Below are positions 1 to 6,995 of a stretch of 64,000 nucleotides of DNA, piece by piece; the first letter of the stretch is position 1, and the number at the start of each line of letters is the position of its first letter. The DNA is from Fundidesulfovibrio terrae (GTDB lineage Bacteria > Desulfobacterota > Desulfovibrionia > Desulfovibrionales > Desulfovibrionaceae), in NCBI RefSeq assembly GCF_022808915.1, contig NZ_JAKZFS010000002.1, forward strand, positions 372,001-436,000, given 5' to 3'. The position numbers were made by a program, and so were the translations under genes. The notes beneath the pieces were generated by a model. The model saw nothing but the letters and a program-made list of their open reading frames with translations, was not told the origin of the DNA and searched no databases.

Positions 1-327
1 AGCCCTTTCGATAACCTCTTTCGTTTTCCCCGTGAATGCGGCGCTGGAGGCCCAGGCCGAAACCTTGGACGGGTTGTCGGAGAAAATGACCGCCAGAAAC
101 CCCATCATGCCGGGGAGTGCACTGGTCCGGTTGTCCAATACCTGGGAGTTCTGAAGTTGTTGCAAAAACATGGGGACCATGGCGGAGTTCTTGCTCAGGT
201 AGTAGTAGCTCATCCAGTCGGAGGATAAATCCTGGCTTGGCGGTGTATCCGGACCGGCGGCGGTTGCACTGCGCGAGGTACACAAAAGAGCGATCAAGAG
301 CCACGACATTAAGCGCAACAGGGGCAT
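1..327 (-). CDS. Secreted hypothetical protein, 3' end beyond window
   Basis: Reading the minus strand from the ATG at 327 gives 109 uninterrupted codons to the window edge. The N-terminus has a short basic start, a hydrophobic stretch (MSWLLIALLCT) and then Ser/Ala-rich sequence, which looks like a Sec signal peptide cleaved near residues 22-25. An AAGGAG Shine-Dalgarno lies 6-7 bases upstream of the ATG, which fixes the start. The visible mature part (SDWMSYYYLSKNSAMVPMF and onward) shows no motif I recognise. A reasonable promoter lies upstream. The C-terminus is outside the window, so no function is proposed. Export to the periplasm is inferred from the signal peptide only. Confidence 0.6.
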   Translation of the reverse strand, partial: MPLLRLMSWLLIALLCTSRSATAAGPDTPPSQDLSSDWMSYYYLSKNSAMVPMFLQQLQNSQVLDNRTSALPGMMGFLAVIFSDNPSKVSAWASSAAFTGKTKEVIERA

Positions 328-364
328 GGGGGCTCCTTGAGGTTATTGGATTTAATGCTCGATA

Positions 365-393
365 AGTGTAGCATCGCGATTTATCAGTCGCAA
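365..393 (-). promoter_or_regulatory. Candidate sigma70 promoter for the secreted protein at 1-327
   Basis: On the minus strand, TTGCGA (388-393) and TACACT (365-370) are separated by exactly 17 bases, in an AT-rich stretch 38 bases upstream of the ATG at 327. This is a motif match only. Confidence 0.4.
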
Positions 394-420
394 TATTTGT
401 TTCGCATGATCGATTCAAAT

Positions 421-462
421 TAAAAAAAATGAAAGGCCCGGTCCATGTGGGCCGGGCCTTTC
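421..462 (-). terminator. Intrinsic terminator of the WXXGXW lipoprotein gene
   Basis: GAAAGGCCCGG (431-441) and CCGGGCCTTTC (452-462) form a perfect 11-bp stem with a 10-base loop. On the minus strand it is followed by a run of eight T (422-429 on plus are A). It lies 19 bases past the stop codon of the lipoprotein gene that ends at 481. Confidence 0.85.
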
Positions 463-480
463 ATGTTGCTCGCGCGGGGT

Positions 481-819
481 CTAGCGCCAGTAGCCGCTGA
501 TCCAGACCCAGCCCCCGCCGTGGCGCTCCCAGTGGCCGGGCACCCAGGCTGCGTGGGGGTGGGGCTTCACGCGCCAGTGGCCGGGCTCCCAGATCCATTC
601 CCCGTGCCATACCCAGTGCCCGGGCACCCAGACGTGGCGCGGGCTGGGCGCGGTTTCCACGATGACCTCCTCGCGCGGGGCGGGCGGAGGCGGAGCCTGG
701 ATGACGATCCGCTCCGCGGGGGGCGGGGCAGGGGCCACGCGCACGGCGCAGCCGGAAAACGCGGCGGCCAGGGCCAGGACGGCCAGCATCGAGACAATGG
801 TTTTCTTGCCGAACTTCAC
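481..819 (-). CDS. WXXGXW-repeat lipoprotein
   Basis: A 112-residue protein. It begins with a basic stretch, a hydrophobic segment (SMLAVLALAAAF) and a lipobox (AFSGC, Cys about 24), so it should be a lipoprotein. A Pro-rich linker (about 29-50) leads to four W-V/I-x-G-H/Y-W motifs: WVPGHWVW, WEPGHW, WVPGHWERH and WISGYWR. These match the WXXGXW/YXWXXGXW repeat family found in proteobacterial envelope proteins, whose role is unknown. A strong terminator follows the gene. The next gene upstream is divergent, so it is probably monocistronic. The family assignment rests on the repeats; function is not predicted. Confidence 0.85.
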   Translation of the reverse strand: MKFGKKTIVSMLAVLALAAAFSGCAVRVAPAPPPAERIVIQAPPPPAPREEVIVETAPSPRHVWVPGHWVWHGEWIWEPGHWRVKPHPHAAWVPGHWERHGGGWVWISGYWR

Positions 820-1084
820 GGATCACTCCTTTGCGGGACGTTCATGGCACCACCTAATTGCCGCGCGGCCGCGCTGTCCAGCATGCGAGGATTACCCTTT
901 TGAAAGCGGCCGCGCTGCGCATCCTCCCGGCTGGCACGTCCGTTGCTCATTCCCCTTCACGCCGCGTGGGCCGGTCCCCTCAAAACCGCGCGCCTGCCCG
1001 CTCGCCGGGGGGCCGGCCCCCATAAGGCGTTACAAAAATGGAGACCTTTCGTACAAATTTGCGGCCATCCGCCAAAGGGGAACC

Positions 1085-2125
1085 ATGAAAGCTCTCGACG
1101 ACCTGATGCGCAGCGTCCAGGCCATGGGCCAGGAGGACGAGGCTCCGGCCCTGCCCGATACCCCGGTCGATCTGCTCCTCTACGCGCCCTGCCCGGTGAA
1201 GCTGGTGATGAAGGACGGAGTCGACGCCATCATCGCCGCCCACGCCGCGCAGGGCCTGGAACTCACCGCCCACATCCCCATGGGCTGCACCTCCATCGAC
1301 CCCTACGACCCGGTGTACCGCGAGCCCGATCCGGCGAAGCTTCCGGGCATCATCGGTTCCATCGGCTTCGGGGACTTCTGGCGCAGGGAGTTCGTGGACG
1401 CCCACGTGCGCGCCGGGGTGTTCGAAGCGGCGCTCCCTGAGCGGGTAAGCCCGCTGCACGAGAAGGCCGGGCTCGTGGACCCGCGCGGGGCCTACACGGT
1501 CTACGGGGCCACGCCCTACGTCTTCATGGTGGACACCCGCCGCCTGGGGGACAAGCCAATCCCCCGCCGCTGGGAGGACATCCTGCATCCGCGGTATGCG
1601 GGCGAGGTGGTCATGTGCGGCGACGGCGACGACATGGCCGACGCCGTGGTGCTGAACCTCTACAAGGATTTCGGCATGCAGGGCCTGGAGGCCCTGGCAA
1701 GCGTCAGCAAGGGCCTCATGCACTCGTCCTCCATGGTGAAGTCCGCCGGGAGCCGGGACGAGGACGCCGGGGCAATCTACGTGATCCCGGCCTTCTTCGC
1801 CTTTTCCACCCGCCCGCCCGAGCACATCAAGGTCATCTGGCCCCAGGACGGCGCGGCGGCCAGCCCCCTCTATTTCCTGGCCAAAAAGAGCGAGCGGAAG
1901 CGCCTTGCGAGCCTGGCCGGATTCTTCGGGAGCGGGTTCGCGTCCATCGAGAGCGCGTCGTGGTTCGCGCCCATGGACGGTTCCGTGCCTTCCAGGCTGC
2001 CGGAAGGGGTGGCGCTCAAGTGGGTGGGCTGGGATTTCACCTGGGACAACGACGTGAGCGGCCTGCGCGACCAGCTGAACGTGCTGTTTCGGTCCATGGT
2101 GCGGAAGGGTTCATGCGGCTCATAA
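1085..2125 (+). CDS. Cytosolic periplasmic-binding-fold protein (ABC substrate-binding-like) without signal peptide
   Basis: A 346-residue protein read from the ATG at 1085. The same frame is open further upstream, but only this start precedes recognisable coding sequence. The body resembles iron/thiamine-type extracellular solute-binding proteins (COG1840-like): two alpha/beta lobes, an early PCPVKLV segment, and YGATPYVFMVDTRRLGDKPIPRRWEDIL, the typical hinge sequence of that fold. However, there is no hydrophobic leader or lipobox, so it should stay in the cytoplasm. Its stop overlaps the start of a G3E GTPase gene, which in turn overlaps an ABC-type ATPase gene. All three are therefore likely translationally coupled. 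No membrane permease is nearby. Function unknown; a role in cofactor or metal handling rather than import is inference. Confidence 0.75.
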   Translation: MKALDDLMRSVQAMGQEDEAPALPDTPVDLLLYAPCPVKLVMKDGVDAIIAAHAAQGLELTAHIPMGCTSIDPYDPVYREPDPAKLPGIIGSIGFGDFWRREFVDAHVRAGVFEAALPERVSPLHEKAGLVDPRGAYTVYGATPYVFMVDTRRLGDKPIPRRWEDILHPRYAGEVVMCGDGDDMADAVVLNLYKDFGMQGLEALASVSKGLMHSSSMVKSAGSRDEDAGAIYVIPAFFAFSTRPPEHIKVIWPQDGAAASPLYFLAKKSERKRLASLAGFFGSGFASIESASWFAPMDGSVPSRLPEGVALKWVGWDFTWDNDVSGLRDQLNVLFRSMVRKGSCGS

Positions 2126-2823
2126 CCGTGGCCGGACCGCCCTCATGCGGCAAGACGTCGGTGGTGGCCAGGGCCTGCGGTGCGCTCATGGGCCAGGGCA
2201 CGGCCTGCGCCGTGGTCAAGTTCGACTGCCTGCAAAGTCGCGACGGCGAGCTCTACCGCGAGGCCGGTGTGCCCGCTAGCGTGACCCTCTCCGGCGGCCT
2301 GTGCCCGGACCACTTCTTCGCCACCAACCTGGAAGAGGCCTTCGCCTGGACCGGAGAGACCGGCGCGGAGGTGGGGATCATCGAGACCGCCGGGCTGTGC
2401 AACCGCTGCTCGCCGCACATCCGGGGAGCGCTTGGGGTGTGCGTCATCGACAACCTCATGGGCATCGACGCCCCGGAGAAGATCGGGCCCATGCTTCGCA
2501 TGGCGGACATCGTCATCGTCACCAAGGGGGACCTGGTGTCCCAGGCCGAGCGGGAGGTGTACCGCTACCGCATCCGCCAAATGAACAGGCGGGCCGTGAT
2601 CCGCCACGTAAACGGCCTTACGGGACAGGGCTGCGCCGAGCTGGCCGCTATCATGGCCCAGGCCCCGGAGGTCGCGTCGGTGACGGACATGAAGCTCCGG
2701 TTCTCCATGCCCGCTGCGGTCTGCTCGTATTGCCTGAGCGAGACGCGCATCGGCGGGCGCTACCAGAAGGGCAATGTGAAGAAGGCCCGGTTCGAGGAAT
2801 TCGGAGGCGCGCATGCGGACTGA
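2113..2823 (+). CDS. G3E-family (CobW/HypB/UreG-like) GTPase
   Basis: A 236-residue P-loop protein starting at ATG 2113, 13 bases inside the end of the preceding gene. The P-loop is GPPSCGKTS (about 8-16). Further motifs are KFDC, IIETAGLCNRCSP (switch II/Walker B region with a CxxC) and VTKGDL (the guanine-specifying NKxD equivalent). The C-terminal part has a second cysteine pair (VCSYCLSETRIGG), which suggests metal binding. The family (SIMIBI class, G3E) delivers metals or matures metalloenzymes. Coupling to a solute-binding-fold protein and an ABC ATPase suggests a three-component machine. Substrate unknown. Confidence 0.85.
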   Translation: MRLITVAGPPSCGKTSVVARACGALMGQGTACAVVKFDCLQSRDGELYREAGVPASVTLSGGLCPDHFFATNLEEAFAWTGETGAEVGIIETAGLCNRCSPHIRGALGVCVIDNLMGIDAPEKIGPMLRMADIVIVTKGDLVSQAEREVYRYRIRQMNRRAVIRHVNGLTGQGCAELAAIMAQAPEVASVTDMKLRFSMPAAVCSYCLSETRIGGRYQKGNVKKARFEEFGGAHAD

Positions 2824-3661
2824 GGACACCCCCGTGGGGACGACAGGCGGCGGGGATACCGGCAGTGACGGCGAACTGGCGCACGGCGAGGCCCTGGCCT
2901 ATACCCCCGACAGCATGACTCTCACGGCCGGGCGCGACAAGTCGGGCAACCCCGAGGCCGGGGACGTGGTGTTCCGTTCTGGCGAGATCACGGCGCTGCT
3001 GGGGCCGACCGGATCGGGCAAGAGCCGGTTTCTCTCGGACATCGAATCCCTGGCCTGCGGCGACACGCCCACCGGCCGGACGCTCAAGCTGGACGGGCGC
3101 GCCCCGGACGCGGACGAGCGATTCGCCCTGCAGGGCAGGCTGGTGGCCCAGCTGACCCAGAACATGAACTTCGTGCTGGACATGGGGGTGCGCGATTTCG
3201 TGCTGACCCACGCCAAGAGCCGCGAGGTGGAGGACCCTGAAGCGGCCGCGTCGCGGGTGCTTCAGGCGGCCAACGCCCTGGCGGGCGAGCCGTTCGGCCC
3301 GGGAGTGCAGCTGACGCAGCTCTCGGGCGGGCAGTCGCGGGCGCTCATGATCGCGGATACGGCGCTTTTAAGCTGGTCGCCGGTGCTCCTGATCGACGAG
3401 ATCGAGAACGCGGGCGTGGACAAGAGAAGGGCGCTCGATCTCTTGCTGGCCAGCGACAAGATCATCGTCATCGCCACGCACGACCCCGTGCTGGCCCTGT
3501 CGGCGGACCGGAGGCTGGTGTTCGAGCACGGGGCGGTGAAGCTGGTTCAGACCCGCACCGGCGAGGAGGAGAGGGTGCTCGCCCGCCTGGAGGCCATGGA
3601 GGGGGAGATGTCGCGGGTAAGGGGGGTGTTGCGGCGAGGAGAAAGACTGCTTTTGGCTTGA
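2813..3661 (+). CDS. Soluble ABC-type ATPase, partner of the GTPase
   Basis: A 282-residue protein whose ATG overlaps the GTPase stop by 11 bases. All ABC ATPase motifs are present in order: Walker A GPTGSGKSR (about 64-72), Q-loop (LVAQLTQNMNF), signature LSGGQSRAL, Walker B VLLIDEIENAG with the catalytic Glu, and H-loop ATHDP. A roughly 45-residue Gly/Thr-rich N-terminal extension precedes the domain. No transmembrane segment is visible and no permease gene is adjacent, so this is not a conventional transporter ATPase. Genetic coupling to the two upstream genes implies a joint function. The family resembles ATPases used in enzyme activation (for example AtwA of the methyl-CoM reductase system), but that comparison is only suggestive. 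Confidence 0.8.
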   Translation: MRTEDTPVGTTGGGDTGSDGELAHGEALAYTPDSMTLTAGRDKSGNPEAGDVVFRSGEITALLGPTGSGKSRFLSDIESLACGDTPTGRTLKLDGRAPDADERFALQGRLVAQLTQNMNFVLDMGVRDFVLTHAKSREVEDPEAAASRVLQAANALAGEPFGPGVQLTQLSGGQSRALMIADTALLSWSPVLLIDEIENAGVDKRRALDLLLASDKIIVIATHDPVLALSADRRLVFEHGAVKLVQTRTGEEERVLARLEAMEGEMSRVRGVLRRGERLLLA

Positions 3662-3736
3662 GGATTTGTAGTTTTTGAAATTGCGAGGTATCAGGATGCG
3701 CTAGGAAGCTTCGAATTTCATGGGCGAGGGTTTCGC

Positions 3737-4147
3737 ATGAATGCCGATTATGTATTATTTTCAGTCGTCATTGCGGCGATGGCAATAATGATGTTTTCGT
3801 TAGCAATGATTGTTTTTGTTCAAACTCAAGTGGTATTGTATTTGCGAAGAAGATACCCCGAGTGGTGGTCGAAAAATGGTTTCTTATTTCTGTTCTTTCC
3901 TCAATGGTTTGTGCCAGTTGATTCGTTTAAGGATGTGTTCAATGGAGAGAAATGGGTTGGGGCTGGTCCATGTGTATTTAATACGATAAAACAAATTAAA
4001 GAATTCGGAATAAATGAGGACGAAAGGTTCGATAGATATAAGTCAAGTATGTACAAATACGTTTGTTTGTTTTTGGGGACGTTTTTGGCATGCATTTGCT
4101 TCTTCGTGTTATGGGGTGTGCTCGCGATTATCCTGTCGAGGAAGTGA
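3737..4147 (+). CDS. AT-rich orphan membrane protein
   Basis: A 136-residue protein from the ATG at 3737. Two hydrophobic segments are clear: residues about 6-32 (VLFSVVIAAMAIMMFSLAMIVF) and about 108-132 (YVCLFLGTFLACICFFVLWG). Between them lies a soluble stretch (RRRYPEWWSKNGFLFLFFPQWF). Codon use is strikingly AT-rich (many AAT, TTT, GTT, AAA) compared with the very GC-rich flanking genes, which points to recent horizontal acquisition. No good Shine-Dalgarno is seen beyond GCGAGGG about 8 bases upstream. I recognise no family. Confidence 0.6.
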   Translation: MNADYVLFSVVIAAMAIMMFSLAMIVFVQTQVVLYLRRRYPEWWSKNGFLFLFFPQWFVPVDSFKDVFNGEKWVGAGPCVFNTIKQIKEFGINEDERFDRYKSSMYKYVCLFLGTFLACICFFVLWGVLAIILSRK

Positions 4148-4170
4148 AGATCATCCGTTGTGAGCTGCGA

Positions 4171-4815
4171 TTATATTAGCCTCAACAGCTCCTGCGGCCG
4201 GTCAATGAACACCTTTCCTCCGGCTGCCTCAAGCGTCGCCCGCTCCCTAAACCCCCAGGTGGCCCCCACCGGCGTCATCCCCGCGCCCAGCGCACACTTC
4301 ACGTCCATGGGCGAATCGCCCAAAAACAAAAAATCCCCCGGCGGGATGCCGAGCTTTTCGGCGATGGCTTTCGCCCCCGTGGGATCGGGCTTGCGCGGGT
4401 ATTTTTCCGACTCGCCCATCACGGCGGCCCAGGGCCAGCGCGAAAAGAAGTGCTCCATGGTCAGCTGGCAGAACTTGTCGGGCTTGTTCGACAGCACGCT
4501 GAGCGGCACCCCCTTCGCCACCAGCGCATCCAGCATCTCGGCGATGCCAGGGTAGGGGCGGGTCTTCACCTTCCAGTGGGTGGCGTATTCCTCGCGCATG
4601 CGCTCGAGAGCCCGGTCGAAGTCGTGCTGGGCGTCTTCGGGCAGGGCGCGGCGCACGAGCATGGCTACCCCGTCGCCCACGAACTGCTTGTAGCTTTCCA
4701 TGGGGTGCGTGGGATAGCCCAGCGCGGCCAGGACGTTGTTGCCCGCGTCGGCCAAGTCTTCCAGGGTGTCCAGCAGGGTTCCGTCCAAGTCAAAAATCAC
4801 GGCACGGGCAGACAT
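4171..4815 (-). CDS. gph: HAD-family phosphatase, phosphoglycolate phosphatase-like
   Basis: A 214-residue HAD hydrolase. Motif I DLDGTLLDT (about 9-17) carries the nucleophile Asp, motif II is SVLSNKP, motif III is the Lys in RKPDP, and motif IV is FLGDSPMDV. The alpha-helical cap between motifs I and II and the overall length fit the Gph/PGP branch, which dephosphorylates 2-phosphoglycolate; related members have other small phosphoester substrates. The ATG at 4815 follows GGAGGG at good spacing. It overlaps the TGA of the upstream gene (TGATG), so translation is coupled. The substrate is not certain from sequence. Confidence 0.8.
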   Translation of the reverse strand: MSARAVIFDLDGTLLDTLEDLADAGNNVLAALGYPTHPMESYKQFVGDGVAMLVRRALPEDAQHDFDRALERMREEYATHWKVKTRPYPGIAEMLDALVAKGVPLSVLSNKPDKFCQLTMEHFFSRWPWAAVMGESEKYPRKPDPTGAKAIAEKLGIPPGDFLFLGDSPMDVKCALGAGMTPVGATWGFRERATLEAAGGKVFIDRPQELLRLI

Positions 4816-5288
4816 CAATCCCTCCAGGTGAATCGGAAGCGGCAGCGGTCGGCCCCTTCTCCGATGGTATCCGAGCGCGCCATGGAGATGTGTCCGCTGT
4901 AGGCCTTGGCGAAGGGCTCGTCGCGGCAGCAGGAGATGGTCGCGACAAGCTCCTCGGGCAGTCCCATCTCGCGGTATTTCTCCACGTAGGTGCAGCGGGT
5001 CACCTCGAAGGAGAGCTCCTTCCCGTCGGCGCGGACGTTTTCGATCGTGAGCGCCCCGGTTCCGCTCCACAGTTCGAGCACGGTCTTGAAGTGTTCGAAA
5101 CCGGGGCCGCCGTCCTCCGGCGGGGCGCAGGCGGCGAAGGCTCGCCCGGCCTGGGCGGCCAGGGATTTCGCGGCCTGGATCACCGCCCCCAGGGCGGCCT
5201 GTTGGCCCAGCGTTTCGGACAGGGTTGCGTACATGGCCCGGAAGATGTTCGCTTCCACGAGCCTCTGTTCCAGAAGAGTAATGTTCAT
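4815..5288 (-). CDS. L-2-amino-thiazoline-4-carboxylate hydrolase-like protein
   Basis: A 157-residue protein starting at ATG 5288, preceded by AAGGTG; a GTG nine bases further upstream is a weaker alternative. The C-terminal half has the spacing of the ATC-hydrolase family: ELSFEVTRCTYVEKYREMG, then a Leu-rich helix, ISCCRDEPFAKAY, and a closing GADRCRFRFTW. Members are annotated after the enzyme that opens 2-amino-thiazoline-4-carboxylate to L-cysteine derivatives in Pseudomonas. Most bacterial homologues are uncharacterised. It is translationally coupled to the downstream HAD phosphatase gene. The family call is good; the reaction is unverified. Confidence 0.7.
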   Translation of the reverse strand: MNITLLEQRLVEANIFRAMYATLSETLGQQAALGAVIQAAKSLAAQAGRAFAACAPPEDGGPGFEHFKTVLELWSGTGALTIENVRADGKELSFEVTRCTYVEKYREMGLPEELVATISCCRDEPFAKAYSGHISMARSDTIGEGADRCRFRFTWRD

Positions 5289-5343
5289 GCGCGGCACCTT
5301 GGCACTGCCCGAAGCTCACTGCGATACCCGCGAAGCGATACAG

Positions 5344-5415
5344 GATTCCAAAGGAGCGAAGTTCCTTTGGCGGGAGAGTGCAGAGAGGGCAGCGCCCTCT
5401 CTGCCCGCCGGAGGC
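5344..5415. repeat. Dispersed palindromic repeat, copy 1 (expanded)
   Basis: ATTCCAAAGGA...TTCCTTTGGC and GCCGGAGGC match the ends of the window's palindrome family. This copy also contains an inserted perfect 11-bp hairpin (GCAGAGAGGGC at 5380-5390, GCCCTCTCTGC at 5394-5404, 3-base loop). It sits between pyk and the ATC-hydrolase-like gene and could act as a terminator or processing site. Confidence 0.7.
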
Positions 5416-5429
5416 TCTTCTCTTCCTCT

Positions 5430-6848
5430 CTACTTGTAATACAGCTTGATCTGGTTGGTGAACCGCTCGGTCTGGCCCGGGGTGGGCTGGCCGGCGGTGA
5501 TGGCCACGGACTCGCCATGCTTGAAATCCTCGCATTCGGCCACGAACTTCTCGGCGCGCTTCATGTGGCTCTCGTTGGTGGCCTCGATGATCCTGGGCTG
5601 CACGCCCCAGACGAAGTTCATGTAGTGGATGACCCGCTCGTCGGGCGTGAGGGCGTAGATGGGCAGGTTGGGGCGGCGCGAGGACAGTAGCCGCGCCGTG
5701 GAGCCCGAGAGCGAGTGGCTCACCAGGGCCTTGGACTCGGCGTTGTCGGCCAGGATGCAGGCGGCGTAGGCCAGGTACTTGGCGGGATTCTTTTCCCTTT
5801 TCGGCGCATACGGCCCCTGGATGCGCTCCAGGTAGTAGTCCACGGCGTTGTCGGAGATTTCGCGCATGTACTCCACGGCCTTGACCGGGAAATCGCCCAC
5901 GGCGGTCTCCTCGGAGAGCATGACGCAGTCGGCCCCGTCCATGATGGCGTTGGCCACGTCGGTGGATTCGGCCCGGGTGGGGATGGGGTTCTTGACCATG
6001 GAGAGGAGCATCTGGGTGGCCACGATGGCCGGTTTCTGGGCGTGGCGGCAGGCCCGGATGATCTTCTTCTGGATGATGGGGAGCTCCGCGATGGGGCATT
6101 CGGTGCCCAGGTCGCCCCGGGCCACCATGACCACGTCGGTGAGGGCCAGGATCTCGTCCAGGCGGTCCACGGCGTTCTGGCGCTCCAGCTTGGCCACCAC
6201 CGGCACCCAGACGTCGTGCTTTTTTATCTCGTTCTTGATGTGGCGGATGTCCTCGCCGTTCTGCACGAAGGAGATGGCCACGGCGTTGAGCCCAATTTCC
6301 AGGCCCTCGTGCAGGTCCTTGATGTCCTTTTCGGTGAGGGCGGGCAGGGAGTGGTGCTTGCCGGGGAAGGCGATGCCCTTGCGCGAGGAGAGCACGCCCG
6401 CGTTCAGGGCCACCATCTCGTAGAGGCGGTCCTGCTTGACGGCCCGGGTGACGGTGAACTGGAGCATGCCGTCGGAGAGGTTCACTGGCATGCCCGGCTC
6501 GAGTCCGGCCAGCAGCGCGGGCACGTCCAGCGGCACGAAGAGCCCTTCCTGGCCCGGGTTTTCACCCGGCAGGCCAAGGCGCAGGATCTGCCCCTTGTCC
6601 ACCTGGCGGGGGGCGTTCTCGATCTCGCCGATGCGGGTCTTGGGGCCGCACAGGTCGCCCAGGGCGGTGAGCGGCTTGCCCAGTTCCGACTCCACGTCCC
6701 GGATGATCTTGATGATGGGCTCGAAGTCCGCGGCCACGGAATGGGAGAAGTTCAGCCTGAAGATGCTGGCGCCGGCCAGGGCCAGCGCCTTGATGGATTC
6801 GCGCGACATGGAGGCCGGGCCCAGGGTGGCGATTATCTTGGTGGTCAT
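5430..6848 (-). CDS. pyk: Pyruvate kinase
   Basis: A 472-residue protein, normal length for the family. The N-terminal KIIATLGPAS and IFRLNFSH segments are those of the phosphoenolpyruvate site. The B domain lies roughly at 70-165. The active-site helices include VVAKLERQNAVD, MVARGDLGTE (metal- and substrate-binding) and KPAIVATQMLLSM. A C-terminal allosteric domain ends at the stop. It converts PEP plus ADP to pyruvate plus ATP in the cytosol. The ATG at 6848 is chosen because GGAG lies six bases upstream; a TTG at 6860 also keeps the frame. The loop MLSEETA has Glu where most enzymes have Gly. It is transcribed away from the divergent aminotransferase gene. Confidence 0.95.
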   Translation of the reverse strand: MTTKIIATLGPASMSRESIKALALAGASIFRLNFSHSVAADFEPIIKIIRDVESELGKPLTALGDLCGPKTRIGEIENAPRQVDKGQILRLGLPGENPGQEGLFVPLDVPALLAGLEPGMPVNLSDGMLQFTVTRAVKQDRLYEMVALNAGVLSSRKGIAFPGKHHSLPALTEKDIKDLHEGLEIGLNAVAISFVQNGEDIRHIKNEIKKHDVWVPVVAKLERQNAVDRLDEILALTDVVMVARGDLGTECPIAELPIIQKKIIRACRHAQKPAIVATQMLLSMVKNPIPTRAESTDVANAIMDGADCVMLSEETAVGDFPVKAVEYMREISDNAVDYYLERIQGPYAPKREKNPAKYLAYAACILADNAESKALVSHSLSGSTARLLSSRRPNLPIYALTPDERVIHYMNFVWGVQPRIIEATNESHMKRAEKFVAECEDFKHGESVAITAGQPTPGQTERFTNQIKLYYK

Positions 6849-6972
6849 GGCATGCTCCAAAAAAGGGTTCAGGCGTATGCATACCGGAAGGGGTCCCGGA
6901 AGTGTATCAAAAAATGCCTTTTTCGGACCACTTGCATAAAGCGGATGCGCTTTGGCGGGCTTTTGTGTAAAA

Positions 6973-6986
6973 CCTCGCCAGCGAGG
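6973..6986 (+). promoter_or_regulatory. Small hairpin occluding the aminotransferase Shine-Dalgarno
   Basis: CCTCG (6973-6977), loop CCAG, CGAGG (6982-6986). The 3' arm is the GAGGA Shine-Dalgarno of the gene starting at 6996, so folding would reduce translation. A five-base stem can arise by chance. Confidence 0.3.
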
Positions 6987-6995
6987 ACGTCATCC

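Noticed and set aside
662-1084. Long upstream extension of the solute-binding-like gene
   Set aside because: The extension is Arg/Gly/Ala-rich, antisense to the lipoprotein gene in part, and has no family similarity. The ATG at 1085 begins plausible protein.
5715-6995. Very long plus-strand frame antisense to pyruvate kinase and continuous with the aminotransferase
   Set aside because: His/Gly/Val-rich shadow of a GC-rich gene. The aminotransferase starts at 6996 with its own ribosome site.
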